Source: Dermatemys mawii (lineage: Eukaryota > Chordata > Testudines > Dermatemydidae). Taken from it: a stretch of DNA of 64,000 nt. The DNA lies in contig ML677351.1 of the NCBI GenBank assembly GCA_007922305.1, positions 9,825,558 to 9,889,557 on the forward strand, in the 5' to 3' direction. The notes under the pieces were generated by a model. The model was not told the origin of the DNA. It was given only the letters and a program-made list of their open reading frames with translations, and ran no database searches. This document shows, in pieces, positions 1 to 11,385 of the stretch; position 1 is the stretch's first letter, and each line of letters begins with the position of its first letter. Position numbers and translations under genes: made by a program.

Positions 1-1055
1 GTATATGCATTTCTAATATACACACTTCAGGATTAAAATTTTGAATCAAGGTGATTCCATAGTCAGTGTGCAAGTAACACAGGGCTCCAATTCTGAAGGA
101 AGTACGGAGGGAAAGCTCTTCAAAGACTCAACAACAATTTGGGCTTTGCATTTGGGATCAGGGGAGGCTTCTGCCAGTTTTGAAAGCTAATCTTTTGTTA
201 TCAATATACAGAAGAGTAATTCCCTTTCCAGTTTATGGCAAAACCATGCCATCCTTTAAACATGGCACTTTGCATTGTTCAAGATCCACAGATCATGCAA
301 GACTTGCACCATTTTTTAAAACAGATTTACTCCATCCTGGCCCAACTCTGAATTTTGGGAACAGTTTTTCCAACACCCAAGAGGGCACTCATTTGCAATA
401 TGGATGAACTTTAAAACTGTATGGACAGTTAGCTTGTGGATCATTGCATGAGACCGTACCTTCCTTTGCACACTTATACTTTGCAAACTACTAATATACA
501 ATTCAAGTCAAAAGCCTTTCCACTACTTTAGCTCTGGGTCAGTTTTTGCTAAGGCTGGGGTTTTTGTGAATTTCTTCTTTTCTATCTCCTCAAACAGAAA
601 ATCTTAGGGTCTTGTTTCAGTAAACCCTGGATGTTCAATAATCTTTCTCCTTCATTTCCAACATAACACATTCAGTCTAAGGCTGCTGCTAGCTTCTGAT
701 CACATGCTTCTGGCTTACAGAGCTCTTCTTGACAAAGTATCAGCACTCTTATGCTGATGGTCCTTTCTGTTTGGTACTGAAATTCAGCTAGCCATTCAGT
801 GATTTTGCTAATTCTCCTCCTTGATGATGGAAGCTAGGCAATCAACAGAGTGATCAAAGATCAATTCTACACAGAAACTGCTTTCCCAGGAAGAAGTGTT
901 TCAAATATCTGATGAACATCACAAGAGTTAGTAGCTCTTAATAGCCAAGTACATTTGGCTTTCTGGTAAAGTGATATTTTTGAAGTTAAAAAAATTAAAA
1001 CAAAAACACCCCCAAACCACACTTTTCTGGTGATATGTTTACAATCACAAAATAC
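1..1055. other. No recognised feature
   Basis: I see no coherent coding frame, RNA gene or recognisable repeat in this stretch. The short open frames are uninterrupted by chance and lack motifs. It is ordinary AT-rich vertebrate non-coding sequence. Confidence 0.5.
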
Positions 1056-1069
1056 CCATAGAAAAAAAT

Positions 1070-1555
1070 GTGAGCTGGTATTGCTACTTCCAGTTGATGA
1101 ACAGTGATAAGTGTACCATCACAGGACCTAACCAGATCAGCCATACCATCACTGGTTCATTCACCTGCACATCTACCAATGTAATATATGCCATTATGTG
1201 CCAGCAATGCCCCTCTGCTATGTACATCAGTCAAGCTGGACAGTCCCTACGAAAAAGGATAAATGGACATAAATCAGATATCAGGAATGGCAATATACAA
1301 AAACCTGTAGGAGAACACTTCAATTTCCCTGCACACACCATGAAAGACTTAAAGGTCAGCATTTTGCAGCAAAAAAACTTTAAGACCAGACTGCAAAGAG
1401 AAACTGCAGAGTTGCAATTCATTTGCAAATTTGACACAATCAATTTGGGACTGAATAGAGATTTTGAAAGGCTAGCTAACTACAAGAGCAGTTTCTCTTC
1501 TCTCGCTGTTCATGCCTCCAGTTCAGCTGCTAGAGGAATACCTCACCCTCCCTGA
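1070..1555 (+). pseudogene. GIY-YIG endonuclease domain of a Penelope-like element
   Basis: The open frame of 161 residues matches the C-terminal endonuclease of Penelope-like elements, which nicks target DNA for insertion. The GIY part is seen as NVIYAIMCQQC (about residues 37-47), with the paired cysteines usual in this family. The YIG part is degraded to MYISQAG. The catalytic arginine and following histidine are present in LRKRINGHKSDI, and a glutamate lies in the ETAEL helix. The domain ends at FDTINLGLNRDF, as in the family. The frame is intact but lacks any upstream RT, so the methionine at 1070 is only a chance start and the copy should be dead. Confidence is high for the domain and low for any function. 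Confidence 0.75.
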
Positions 1556-1660
1556 TTAGAGATACAGCTGGTTCAGCCTCATTGGACCAATCCTGTTATC
1601 TTTAACCTGGTTCTTGCCTACCTATTTATACCTGCCCCTGGATACTTCCACTGCATGCAT

Positions 1661-1698
1661 CCGACAAAGTGGGTATTAGCCCACGAAAGCTTATGCTC
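1661..1698 (+). ncRNA. Hammerhead-ribozyme-like motif in PLE tail (degenerate)
   Basis: The pattern is a CUGANGA-like box (here CCGACAA), a 5-bp stem GTGGG (1669-1673) with CCCAC (1680-1684), GAAA (1685-1688), and a very short stem GC-TTAT-GC (1689-1696) followed by TC at the expected cleavage position. PLEs are known to carry hammerhead ribozymes with a minimal stem III. Here the core U is C, and the next conserved G is also lost, so cleavage activity is not expected. The assignment is an inference from layout alone. Confidence 0.4.
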
Positions 1699-1783
1699 TA
1701 ATACTTTAGTTAGTCTTTAAGGTGCCACAGGACTCTTTGTCACTTCTGCAATTCCAGACTAATACGGCTACCCCTCTGATTCT

Positions 1784-2036
1784 ATTTACACTTAAAATTC
1801 TGCAGCCACGCCACTATTGTGCTTCAGTGTAAACACTACCTAGGCTGATGGGAGGGTTCTCCTGTCAGTGTACGTAACTCATGCCTCCCAAGAGGTGGTA
1901 GCTAGGTCAATGGCAGAATTTGTCTGTCGTCCTAGCACTGGTCTATCTCGGTATAGCTGTGTCTCTCAGAGGTGTGGATTTTTCACACCAGGGAGATGTA
2001 GCTGTACTGAAGTAAATGTGTAGATAAACCAGGCCT
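1784..2036 (-). mobile_element. MITE-like DNA transposon, end-truncated
   Basis: The stretch reads as a reverse copy of a short non-autonomous DNA transposon whose ends resemble GGCCTGGTCTACACT and AGTGTAGACAAGCC. The right end here is TGTAGATAAACCAGGCCT. The left end begins at TTTACACTTAAAA, so about ten bases of the terminal repeat are missing where the PLE tail abuts. Internal blocks such as TGTGGATTTTTCACACC and the TAGCTAGGTCAATGG region recur in the 23.4 kb and 44.8 kb copies. No coding capacity is present. The superfamily is not certain. Confidence 0.55.
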
Positions 2037-3529
2037 CAGTTGTTGCTGAATCAGCTCCCCAAGTCAATGCTCAGTTTCCTCTTCCCACCCCACCGCAGCA
2101 CTAGATCTGCTGATTACAACACTTGTCTTGAGCAGTTCTCTGAGGCTTCTTCCAGTCTCACCACACGGCTGCACAATTGCCTCTCTGCTAGAGTCCTCTC
2201 CTTTTAAGACCTGTGCTAGGCTATTCTTTTCTCCCATTCCTTCAGGGGCTGTTCTTTGTAGCATCAGCTGTCCTGGGCACTATCTGTAGCTGTGTCTCAG
2301 GTCCTGATGCCTGGCATTCCTTTTCCAGCCATCTCCTAGGCTGCTGCCCTCAACCTTCAGTTCACTCAGGCTTTCTGCCCTGAAATTCCACATCCTGATC
2401 TCCCTGTGCTCCTACCTCCTTTTCCAAGTCAATCTGGGTCACACAGAGCTCTCTGTCAACTAAATAAACTGGATTTCTGCCCCTTTTTGGATGGCCTGAG
2501 GCCCAGTCTTTTCCAGCCAAATCATTTTAAAGTGGTGGTGGTACCTACTAATGAGCCAGGATGCTTGTTACAATATTTATCCTATTAAGGTCGTATGGTG
2601 GCATTTGGTTAACTGTGACAGCAGGTCTCTGCAAGGGACTGACAAAGGACATACATCTACACTTGCTATTCTCTGCTTCCCTCCCACACCAAAATTAATA
2701 GATGCCCCAATCTGCCATGGCTTTCAGGAGACATTCATTAGGTGAAGTAGCTGGTCTGTAAAAAGTCCCCAACTTCTTCAGAAGCTATTAAAAAATTGCA
2801 TGTCAATCAGGTTGCACCCTTGTACATGGCCTATTCCATTAACATATGCCAATCAGCCCTTAATACTGTATACACTACTACATGCCCAAAAGACACAGCA
2901 CATAAGGCATGAAAAGTCACATGCATGCAGATGACTCAAGTGGCAGCTCTAATGGTGGTCCTGCCTCACTCTTGCCTGTCTTGTCTTCCCCAGAAATACA
3001 CATGCTCTTAAGCACACCTCGCACAATCCCGAAAATAGGCTATGCATATCTGGTCCAAAGGCCATGATCATTACTTCCTCCATTTGCCCTCTCCTGTGCT
3101 TGAGCACACAAAGGATCTCACAGTGACCAGCTACCCCTTGAGAAGCCTGTATCCATAACTTTCCTGCTTACCACTACCTCAAGATTTTGAAAACATGGAT
3201 TTTCTTTTATAAAACTTCTCATTTTGGTTGTTTTCTGTTCACTTAGCAAACTTGACAAAAGGAGAAGGAATATTAATTCTGTCAAGACCCTAAATCAAGC
3301 AAACTGCTTCAAATGTTAATAGATTTCCAGTGCAATATTAAATAAACTTCCACTGTCAATTTATGTACTGGGAGAAGCACTTGCATTGACATGTTTGTTT
3401 AATGTGCTCTTTGCAACCATGCCACCTCAAACTGTGCTCTTATTAGATCTCATTAGGCAAATAAAGTTGTGCTCATCACTGTTTGGATAGGCGACCACTA
3501 AGGATATTGGAGGCCAGAGAAAGCTGCAG
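2037..3529. other. No recognised feature
   Basis: The region is moderately C+T-rich on the plus strand from about 2050 to 2500. Beyond that I see no gene, motif or repeat I can name. Open frames are short and overlap in several frames, as expected by chance. Confidence 0.45.
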
Positions 3530-3745
3530 CAGGAGAAGCATGTTCTTGTGCTTAAACTCCAGAAATATGGATTCAATTCCCAGCTTTTCCATGGATATCT
3601 TGAATGACCTTGGACAAGTCACTTAATCTGTGTTTGCCTTGGTTCCTTATCTGTAAAATAGGAAATACCGTTTGTACAGCACTTAGCACAAAGTAGTCCT
3701 CGTCTATGACTAGAGCTGTTAGGTGCCACAGGAATACAAATAATG
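3530..3745 (+). repeat. MIR-like CORE-SINE
   Basis: The stretch matches the MIR pattern: a tRNA-derived head remnant, then TTCAATTCCCAGCTTTTCC, GACCTTGGACAAGTCACTTAATC and CCTTATCTGTAAAATAGG. It is followed by a tail of the GTACAGCACTTAGCACAAAG type ending near AATACAAATAATGAA. It is old and diverged. Confidence 0.75.
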
Positions 3746-3795
3746 AAGGATAATAATTATTTATCCATATTGTCTATTTAGCCTGCAGTATGCTG

Positions 3796-3890
3796 TAAGA
3801 GAATCTTTGCTCCACATATGTTTGTATAGGACCTAGCACAATGGGACCTTGATCTCAGTGTCAACCTTTAGGTTTAGCTGTTACACAAAA
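3796..3890 (+). repeat. SINE 3' tail fragment (MIR/L2-type)
   Basis: TTTGTATAGGACCTAGCACAAT followed by GGGACCTTGATCTCAGT is the same tail as at 3680, 8672, 31592, 51740 and 62566. It lies directly after the previous SINE in the same orientation. Confidence 0.5.
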
Positions 3891-4261
3891 ATAAGAAGTG
3901 GTAATTGTGATTCATTCCAGTAGGTGTCACTCTTCCCTATGAATGAGTATCCAGAGCGCAGTGACAGGGCACTGCGCTAATAGAGGTTTCATCCTTGGAT
4001 AAGACATGAAATGGTATCTGACTTGTGGTCATTAAAAATCCCTTGGCACTTTTTCACAACACTAGACTTTAACACCAGTATCCTGATCATATTCCTACTT
4101 GGGTAATTGCATTCTACCTACTTAATTCTCCTGATACGTCAATTGACTTCTCTTCTTCAGCTCTTGTTCTTTAAACGGTTCTGTAGTATGGCTGGTGATG
4201 CCAAGATCACTCAGCAGAATGCCCCACTGGTGGCAACATTTTGGCAAGTACACCTATCCCT

Positions 4262-4345
4262 ATATACATAGTGTTTGCAATTCCATAAAGCACCTTGGTG
4301 CATGTGAAAGGCGCTATATCAAAAGCAATCACTAACAATAACAGG
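4262..4345 (+). repeat. Ancient LINE/SINE 3' end fragment
   Basis: The words AAAGCACCTTGGTGCATG and GAAAGGCGCTATATCAAAAGC match the usual 3' end of ancient L2/MIR-type repeats, ending in a short AATAACA-like tail. Confidence 0.45.
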
Positions 4346-4867
4346 GAAAACCTGCTGCAGGAAGGGTTTTCAGAATAAATTAGTCAACCATCCTCTCAAA
4401 TCATCAATCAAAAAGTCAGGTAACACAATGTATACAAATGAATATCTTGGTCAAGTAAAGAAGTAAAAATTCCGCTAATAACTGGGAGCCTAGCTATAGA
4501 TTTCTTAAGAGAGAGGGCACAGCAACCTCCAGCAATCCTATGATTAAATCACAAGCTTCTGCTTTAGCATAAGTGTTTCCTTCAGTTAAATTTTTTTTTA
4601 AAAAAAATCAGGGGATGTCTGCAAATTCCTAGAGCTGTTTCTCTGAGTAAACTAGTAAAAAGTAAATATTCCCGTAGGGGATTTGATGTAGTGCCAGATT
4701 ATCTGTCCAAAGTTCATCATTTCAGTTCTTCTTTGAAGGGTAAGAAGTTACTATCTATTAGCCTTGTCTTAGTAGGGCTGTGAATGAAAATAAATTAAAA
4801 ATGAGTGCAGCCTTGCAGCAGGTCGCTCTACAGTATTATATAAGAGAACAGGTTTCCTATCCTCTCA

Positions 4868-4943
4868 GCTTCTGATCCAAAGCCTATTGAAAATCAGTGG
4901 AGGCTTTTCCCACTGATTTCACTAGGCTTTGGCTCAAACCCTC
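4868..4943. repeat. Short palindromic repeat (GAAGTCAATGG class)
   Basis: The arms CTGATCCAAAGCCTATTGA and CCTAGTGAAATC...AAGCCTTTGG-type sequence form an imperfect inverted repeat around AATCAGTGGAGGCTTTTCCCACTGATT. Similar palindromes appear near 9706, 34022 and 55310. These look like copies of small snap-back MITEs. Confidence 0.5.
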
Positions 4944-5074
4944 ACACATTGGGCTGGGAGGATTCAATGCTTCTGTGACCAAAAGCACCACTGTATTCTC
5001 ATCCTTGAGAGGTATCATTTAAGGAAATATGCCTTGGGTGGTATCATTTAAAAACTGATCAATATTCTTGTGTA

Positions 5075-5880
5075 ATATATGTATGAAATGTGTATTAAGA
5101 GTTATGAACATAAGATGAAATTATGACTACAGTTTGTTTACAAGCCCAAGGGCTGGGTAAACTGGTTTCTTGAAGATAAAGGACTAGCTGATGTCTTTAG
5201 CCTGGTGTCATCAGAGTTGATAGACAATCACTGGTCAAGTGGTCATTCTTTGGCAATGAAGGAGGGCAGGAACAGATTAATCTGCATTTCAGCAAACAAC
5301 TACCTGGAACCTCTTTCACCACAATACTTCATGTCACCATCCTCACAGCTGGAATGAACTTTATCTAGGGGTAATCCTCAGGGAAATGCATTCCAAACTG
5401 TGACAGAATTATGAAAGTGAGGGTCAAAAACACCACAGGTATTCTCTCTTTCTCCTTATCTCTCTCTTTCACCTAAGATGAGAAGGGAATCATCTCTTTG
5501 ACTTTCGGGGAGTTCCTGACCTGAAAATTTGGTCAGCCATGTTGCTGGGAACCTGTGGCAAGGATTTTATCTTGAACCAATCTACCTTGTTAAGTTTTAG
5601 CTACCAAAAAGCATTTTATCTTTATTTCACTTGTAACCATTTCCCACTTTAATCACTTATATTTCTACTCACTTAAAATATCTCTTTGTAATTAAATAAA
5701 CTTGTTTTATTTATTTTTCATATACATTAATCCAGTGCTGTTGATATTGAACTGTTTGGTAACTCCTCTTAAAGTAACAAACTGTTGAATTTTGACCTTT
5801 TACAGGGCTAACAGGCTTCTGATATCTGAACAGCTAAAGAGAGGGCTAGATAGTTTTGGGGAAAATTAATGACAGAGTGT
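5075..5880 (+). repeat. Unclassified dispersed repeat, copy A
   Basis: The right half shares layout with 7612-7800: TTAGCTACCAAAAAGCA..., a TGTAACC block, CACTT/AAATCTTT, an AATAAA-type signal (5694-5699), then TTTATTT...CAGTGCTGT. The order suggests a retroelement-derived unit with a poly(A) signal, possibly an LTR. I could not fix its ends or class. Confidence 0.4.
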
Positions 5881-6167
5881 GTTGGGGTCACACTGCAAGT
5901 AGGTTGCTGGAAGCCAGAGTGTGACTGGAATATTGCTGACAAGCTGCTGGAGTCAGTGCTGTTGGACCAGGGTCACACTGGTCATGAATGTCATTGGGAT
6001 ATGTATATATACATATGTAAGAAGTTATGCGTGTGACACACACACACGGAAAATATGTTCCAAAAAAATCTGAATCAAGGCAGTGTTGATAAACATGTTT
6101 CTGCCAGACAAAGGATGTATGCACACCTGCCTGCCTTGGTTTTCATGTAAAATCAGCATTGGAAGGC

Positions 6168-6387
6168 AGTGGTTTTTCAACCTGTGGTCTGTGAACCTCT
6201 GGGGGTTTGCAGACTATGTCTAAGGGCTCTGTGAACGGTTGTCATCACCATATAACAATGGTTTTTAACCTGTTGTCTGCAGACCCCAGGGGTCCATAGA
6301 CTATGTCTAAGATTTCCAAAGTGGTCCACACCTCCATTTGACATTTTTTAGGGGTCTGCAAAAGAAAAAAAAAGGTCAAAGTCACTG
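6168..6387 (+). mobile_element. hAT-type (Charlie-like) remnant
   Basis: CAGTGGTTTTTCAACCTGTGGTC at the left resembles the CAGTGGTTCTCAACC terminal repeat of hAT elements. A related segment, CAATGGTTTTTAACCTGTTGTC, follows at about 6256, and the block ends near AAAGTCACTG. The two internal units both contain AGACTATGTCTAAG, so part of the element is duplicated. No duplicated target site was found. Confidence 0.5.
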
Positions 6388-6483
6388 TGTAAGGGAACAT
6401 AACAGAAGCCTCATTTGCATACAAAGTCAACATGAGGATGTGACATCAATCTGGATTTCCAAAGGGAAAACGGAACACCATGT

Positions 6484-6762
6484 GGGGCTAGCATGACCCT
6501 CACCCCTACCTACCTATGCGGGATGGCCTGAACCACTTGCCCAAGCCCAGTCTGCCCGCTTACATGGGGCTGGCATCACTACTTGCCCCCCTGCCATTCC
6601 TCCGCACCCAGCTTTTTTACAAAAGAGGTCATGGGTTACCTTTGCTCTTGCCAACTGATCAAGATGGCAAGAGAAAATGGGAAAAGTGCCCACTTTTGCC
6701 ACAGAAGTCAGGATGACCAGGACAGGGCTTAAAAAAAGTGACTGTTCTGGTCAAAAGAGGAC
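6484..6762. repeat. Older repeat interrupted by an LTR
   Basis: The end of this stretch, around AGGACAGGGC...GACTGTTCTGGTC, seems to continue on the other side of the LTR as ATATGGTCACCCT at 7384. This suggests an older repeat split by the LTR insertion. The family is not identified. A short open frame at 6516-6716 has no recognisable motif. Confidence 0.35.
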
Positions 6763-7378
6763 TGTAGCAATGTGACGACTCACTGGTGCAGCATCTCCTG
6801 CTGGTTGTCTAGGGAATTAGGTATTCAGCACTCAGTGCACCTGCTGGTGGCCAGTGTATCACCTGCTGCGGGCCTCCCATGTACCTCCCAGACCCCAGTG
6901 CCCTTTACCTTAGGGTTCTGCTCCCAGCAGTCCCCACGCCCTGGGTCTCCACTCCAAAGGGGAACCCTCAACCCTCTATCCCCACATCAGTGGTTACTGC
7001 CAGTCATCATCTAGCCCCTGTTCACTGGGGCAGACTGCAGTGTAAAGGCCACTCATCATTGGCAAGCGGGGGTTGGACCTGCTGCCTTTCCCTGCAGCCC
7101 AGTACCTTTCCAGCCTCTTCCAGGGAAGTTACCAGGCCTGAGCTCTCCAGATCAGCCTGCCCCTTCCCCAGCACTACTCTGTCCACAGTACCTTTTGCTC
7201 CTTCAGGCAGCTAAGTCCACCTCCCTCCGAAGCTAGAGAGAGAGTGCATCAACCAGCTCCTCCCTGAGCCCTTATAACAAGGCCAAATGTGGCCTGACTG
7301 GGGCATGGTCCCAGCTGCGGCTGCTTCCTCAATCAGCCCAGTCTTTTTCCATCAGAGCGGGGTAACTGCCCCGCTACA
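6763..7378 (-). mobile_element. Probable solo LTR, minus strand
   Basis: The unit is 616 bp. Read on the minus strand it begins TGTAGC and ends GCTACA, the 6-bp inverted ends typical of LTRs. It is GC-richer than its surroundings. A TATAA box lies on the minus strand at about 7276-7281, in CTTGTTATAAGGGC, roughly 100 bp from the 5' end. No internal retroviral or gypsy sequence flanks it, so it would be a solo LTR. The flanks AGGAC and GAGAA do not form a convincing target-site duplication, so the boundaries remain provisional. The open frames inside it (6772-7214) have no motif and are judged spurious. Confidence 0.5.
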
Positions 7379-7399
7379 GAGAAATATGGTCACCCTCAA

Positions 7400-7995
7400 A
7401 ATCATGCTGGAGTCAGCACACCAGGGAATAAAACTGGTCCTCAGGATTCTATGAACAAACAGTGCCTTTGGGAAACATAAGGAGAAGGCAAAACTATGCT
7501 TTTGTCCTGTGCCTGAGAAAGTAATCAGGCAGTGTGATTACCTTCATGAAAATACGATCCCAACCAGTCTTGGCTGGAAACAATGCAAGAAAGCTTTGGG
7601 TGAGATAAGACTGCTTTTAGACAGATGGTTAGCCTGTTAAAGGTAAGTTTAGTCTCTAGAAAGCATATATTGATTTTGTTTCCTATGTAACCTTCCTGTT
7701 TCCATTATCCTTCCTCACTATCTCTTAAATCTTAACCTTTGATAATAAATGTATATTTGTTTTCACTATAGATGTATTTCAGTGCTGTGAATAGGAGCCA
7801 ATCTTCAGTTGAATGAAAGAAGCTGGTGAGTACACAGTTCCCTTGAGGATAGCAATCATGGTATTTCTGAGTGTAGCCAATGAGAGGGGCTGGGTATCAC
7901 AGGGGAATGCTTCACAAGGGCTCAGGGACTGCAGTGAACCTATGAACCTGCAAAGCAAAATGAGGACTAGCATTGTCCTAAAGAGATTGTCTGGG
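7400..7995 (+). repeat. Unclassified dispersed repeat, copy B
   Basis: The segment 7630-7800 follows the same order of blocks as 5590-5760: AGCCTGTTAAAGG, CTAGAAAGCATAT, TGTAACCTTCC, an AATAAA signal (7744-7749), TTTGTTTTCACTATA and TTCAGTGCTGTG. It continues as AATGAGAGGGGCTGG to about 7980. Both copies are on the plus strand, about 2 kb apart. Confidence 0.4.
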
Positions 7996-8671
7996 TGCTA
8001 ACACATGCATGATGGGAGGGAACTGACACCCGGTTAGACACAAGCAAGTCTTCCTCTCGCTGGAGGTGAGGTGAGGGGTAACAAGGTGACTCACAGTCCT
8101 GGGCACCCCAAGAGTCATACACTTCCCTAGGGATTCCTCAGGAAAACCACTTAACACTTATTATCCCTATAATCCATACTTGCCTGGCACATTTTCGGTA
8201 TAGCCTTCTGAACATCCGTCACATCTCGCCCCCAGAAAGGTTACGTTCAATCCCAGTCCACAATAATACATAAACTTAATACAACAAGGGCTTTCAAGAA
8301 TATTGCAGGAAATTGCAGTTTCTGTCTCAAGGTCCTTCACGTGTTATCTGCTGCCCATGTACTGTTTCTGATACACTATCAATACCCACCTCTGATCCAG
8401 GAATTATGCCCATCTTGTTTGTCCATTTGTGAAATTTTCCAGCCAGCATTTTCTGGCTTGTTGCTCAGTATTCATGGAAAATAGCTCCCCACATTTATCC
8501 ACAAAGCTACATCCTTGTCTTCTAAATTCCTCCATAAAATTCTCTGCTGTCATGATGCCTACTAAAAACATGACAACTATTAGGCAGCTGATGTGCTGGG
8601 AACGTTGCTTGTCATGTTCTTCATAGTTGTTTCGCTGCTACCTTGTTTTCTTCCTGTTTCTTGTAGCCACC

Positions 8672-8810
8672 TATTGTCTCTACCTTACACTTATATTGCA
8701 AGCTCTGTGGGACAGAAACTGCTTTTGTTATGTGTGCGTACACGGCTTATAAAATGGGACCATGATCCTTGGCTGGGACCTCTAGGTGCTTCCACAAAAT
8801 AAGGAATAAT
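8672..8810 (+). repeat. SINE 3' tail fragment (MIR/L2-type)
   Basis: GCAAGCTCTGTGGGACAGAA, then AAAATGGGACCATGATCC and GACCTCTAGGTGCTTCC, ending in AAATAAGGAATAAT, is the recurrent tail of an ancient amniote SINE. Confidence 0.6.
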
Positions 8811-10978
8811 TGTTCACTGAGAGAGTGCATCCACTGAGCAACCAGAATTTAAATTGGTGAAACAGGGAGTAGAATCTGGTCCCCAGGACTGATCCCATAT
8901 GGGGTCTTGTAAGACTGAATCATATGATATATTTAATTTCCATTGTACCTCAGCACATCACTGAACCCTGGGGAAGAAGGTTAGTTTTAACAAATGTATT
9001 TTGTCTTGATTCTTTGTGCTTCACTTCACATCCCGCTAACTGCTTGAAATGACTGAGGACCAGAAAGTATGGCAGGGAATCCCTGCTCTGATATTTTAAC
9101 CAGTCTCAACACAAAGGTAAAAAAATGACTTAAAATTAAAGAAGATTTATAATTCACCATGCTTGTAATCTTCTCTTTTTATAATGCATTACCGTCAAAC
9201 TTTTATACAGCTGCACTACAGTGCTGCTTGGGACTTTTGGTATTAAGTGATGTATTATGGGATTGCATCAGTTATCTAATTTTTAAAAGTTGAATACATT
9301 TGCGTTAGTGCACTGTCAGATAGCTAATAAGGTATAAAAAAAGTCATTAACCTATCTTCAGAAAGGTATCTGAACTAGTGAACTATAAAATTCTGAGCAT
9401 CACCTAGAGTACTGGGAGACATATTCCATCTCTCTAGTTCAAAAAACTTAAATTGAATATCCTGATATACTTGAATAAGCAAGTAATGAGTATTGCTTAT
9501 GCAGTTAGCTCATAGATGTGGTCACTGGAAGAGAAGGCAAAAATGAAGATGCATATATGACTGAAAATGAAAGGATATTAATGAGATACTAAATTCAAAG
9601 TGAGACTCCAAAGTTTCCGTATACTTAAAAAAAATTAGAACTGCAGTTACTTTTTTTTTTTTAATCAAAGGTCATGAAGAACTGAATAGTCTATGATTAC
9701 GTACAGATCTGCAATCTGATCTGCATGGCTGGACCTTTATACCTACACAGTACTCTGCTGAAGTCAATGTGGCTCCACACAGATTGCAAGATCAGGAATT
9801 GTATGTTAAATTCATTTGATATTGTGCATTTTCCATTCCATTCCATTTTACAGTTCACATCGAATGCTGATCTGTTAACATGAGGCCTCTGTTAAACATT
9901 AAAAAAGTCAGATATATTAGTAGCAATCATACTTTCATGATATATGGAATCACAGACCTTTTTCAACAGATGGCATTTATTGAAGAAAATAACTGAACAA
10001 CAGACAGTCACATAAATTTCCATGAGCCCCAGCTTTGTCTTCTTTGTTTACCAGGGGCAATATCCTTCCTGGAGCTGTATACCACACACACAGAAATCTA
10101 ATGGTTGAACAATATACTGCAAGCATTTTACTTAATGTTGATAAGATCACCAGGAGATACCAACAGCTGCATATTAAAATCTAGATTAACAACATGCTTT
10201 ATAATGATTAAATATCAGTCTGGTAAATCAGAATAATTCAAATTTGTTTATTCAACAAAACTGGGAAAAATGACTATAATCTGTATTAATATTTTTCTCT
10301 TGAGTTTTAATCTATTGTTTTCAAATCATCTTCCCATATGCTCCTATTTCACTACCATATACATCATTGTCCCTATATGTCACTGAATCGTCTCACCCTC
10401 TGCTAAAATCTCCCCCCATTACATCATCTTCTCTTTCCTTGACTCTAGCAAGCAGGTACCTTTACCATGTCCTCCTGATGTCTCATCTGTCCTTACTTCA
10501 TAATGTGTGGAATGATGCCACCTGTCATCTAGCCTGTACTGCAGAAAGAATCACATCACCTCCATATCTCAGATGATTTTACTGTGTCCTTGTTCATTTA
10601 GGAATCCAGTGCTTTATATATATTTACATATATATGCCTTCCTGGAGTTGCATCAATTTCTCTCCTGTAATTTGGGCCTTGTTTTTTGAGTCATCATTTA
10701 AACTCATTCAACACACAGCCTAATCAGAATGGTAGCATTTGACATCCACTTTGCAAAAGTAGGCATGAAGAATCAGGAATTTTGTGGCTTAATTTGTGCC
10801 AGGACCGAGCCCTGGCACCTCTAGGCTTGGCAGTTCATAGCCAGGTATTTCTGGGCTTGCTGCATCAGTTATGAAAGTAAAAACATTGCTTGGGCCCTGG
10901 CACCTCTTTCATTACAGATTAAGCACGGACAGGAACCATATTTATACTTCTCTCACCACTTCCTCTGTTTATCTAATG
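8811..10978. other. Mostly featureless; one small palindromic repeat near 9706-9795
   Basis: AT-rich non-coding DNA with no supported gene. At 9706-9795 a degenerate palindrome contains CTGAAGTCAATGTGG, flanked by GATCTGCAATCTGATC and ACAGATTGCAAGATCAGG. It belongs to the same GAAGTCAATGG class as the copy at 4868. A short TATATA tract sits at 10616-10635. Confidence 0.45.
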
Positions 10979-11377
10979 CAGTGTCTCTCAACCTTTCCAG
11001 ATAACTGCACCCCTTTCAGGAGTCTGATTTGTCTTGTGTACCCCCAAGTTTCATCTCACTTAAAAATGATTTGCTTACAAAATCAGACATAAAAATACAA
11101 AAGCGTCACAACACACTTGCTGAAAAATTGCTGACTTTCTCACTTTTACCATATAATTATAAAATAAATGAATTATAATATAAATATTGTACTTACACTT
11201 CAGTGTATAGAGCAGTATAATTCACTATCTGTATGAAATTTTAGTTCGTACTGACTTCCCTAGTGCTTTTTATGTAGCTATTGGAAAACCAGGCAAATAT
11301 CTAGATGAGTTGATGTACCCCTTGGAAGATCTGTGGGTACCTCCAGGGATAAAAGTACCTCTTTTTTAGAACCACTG
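10979..11377. mobile_element. Non-autonomous hAT element (Charlie-like)
   Basis: The ends are CAGTGTCTCTCAACC on the left and AGAACCACTG on the right, matching the CAGTGGTTCTCAACC/GGTTGAGAACCACTG terminal repeats of the hAT superfamily. The flanking 8-mers are ATCTAATG (10971-10978) and ATTTAGTG (11378-11385), 6 of 8 matching, consistent with an aged 8-bp target-site duplication. The 399-bp interior is AT-rich and has no transposase frame. Confidence 0.7.
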
Positions 11378-11385
11378 ATTTAGTG

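Larger units (their letters stand above)
1060..1783 (+). mobile_element. 5'-truncated Penelope-like element (endonuclease end plus 3' tail)
   Basis: This is the 3' part of a Penelope-like retroelement. It holds a GIY-YIG endonuclease frame followed by about 225 bp of 3' sequence ending in the tail that recurs at 27451, 27600, 29290 and 60801. The tail runs from the TGCATGCATCC block through the hammerhead-like motif to CTACCCCTCTGATTCT. A short TATTTATACC box lies just before it (about 1622-1631). The reverse transcriptase is missing, so the copy is 5' truncated. It abuts a MITE at 1784, and I could not find a convincing target-site duplication. The family assignment rests on the endonuclease motifs and on the tail shared with the RT-bearing copy at 27 kb. 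Confidence 0.8.

Noticed and set aside
1030..1800. Target-site duplication for the first PLE copy
   Set aside because: The best candidate pair (GTTTACAATCACAAA and ATTTACACTTAAA) is too weak, given low-complexity sequence on both sides.
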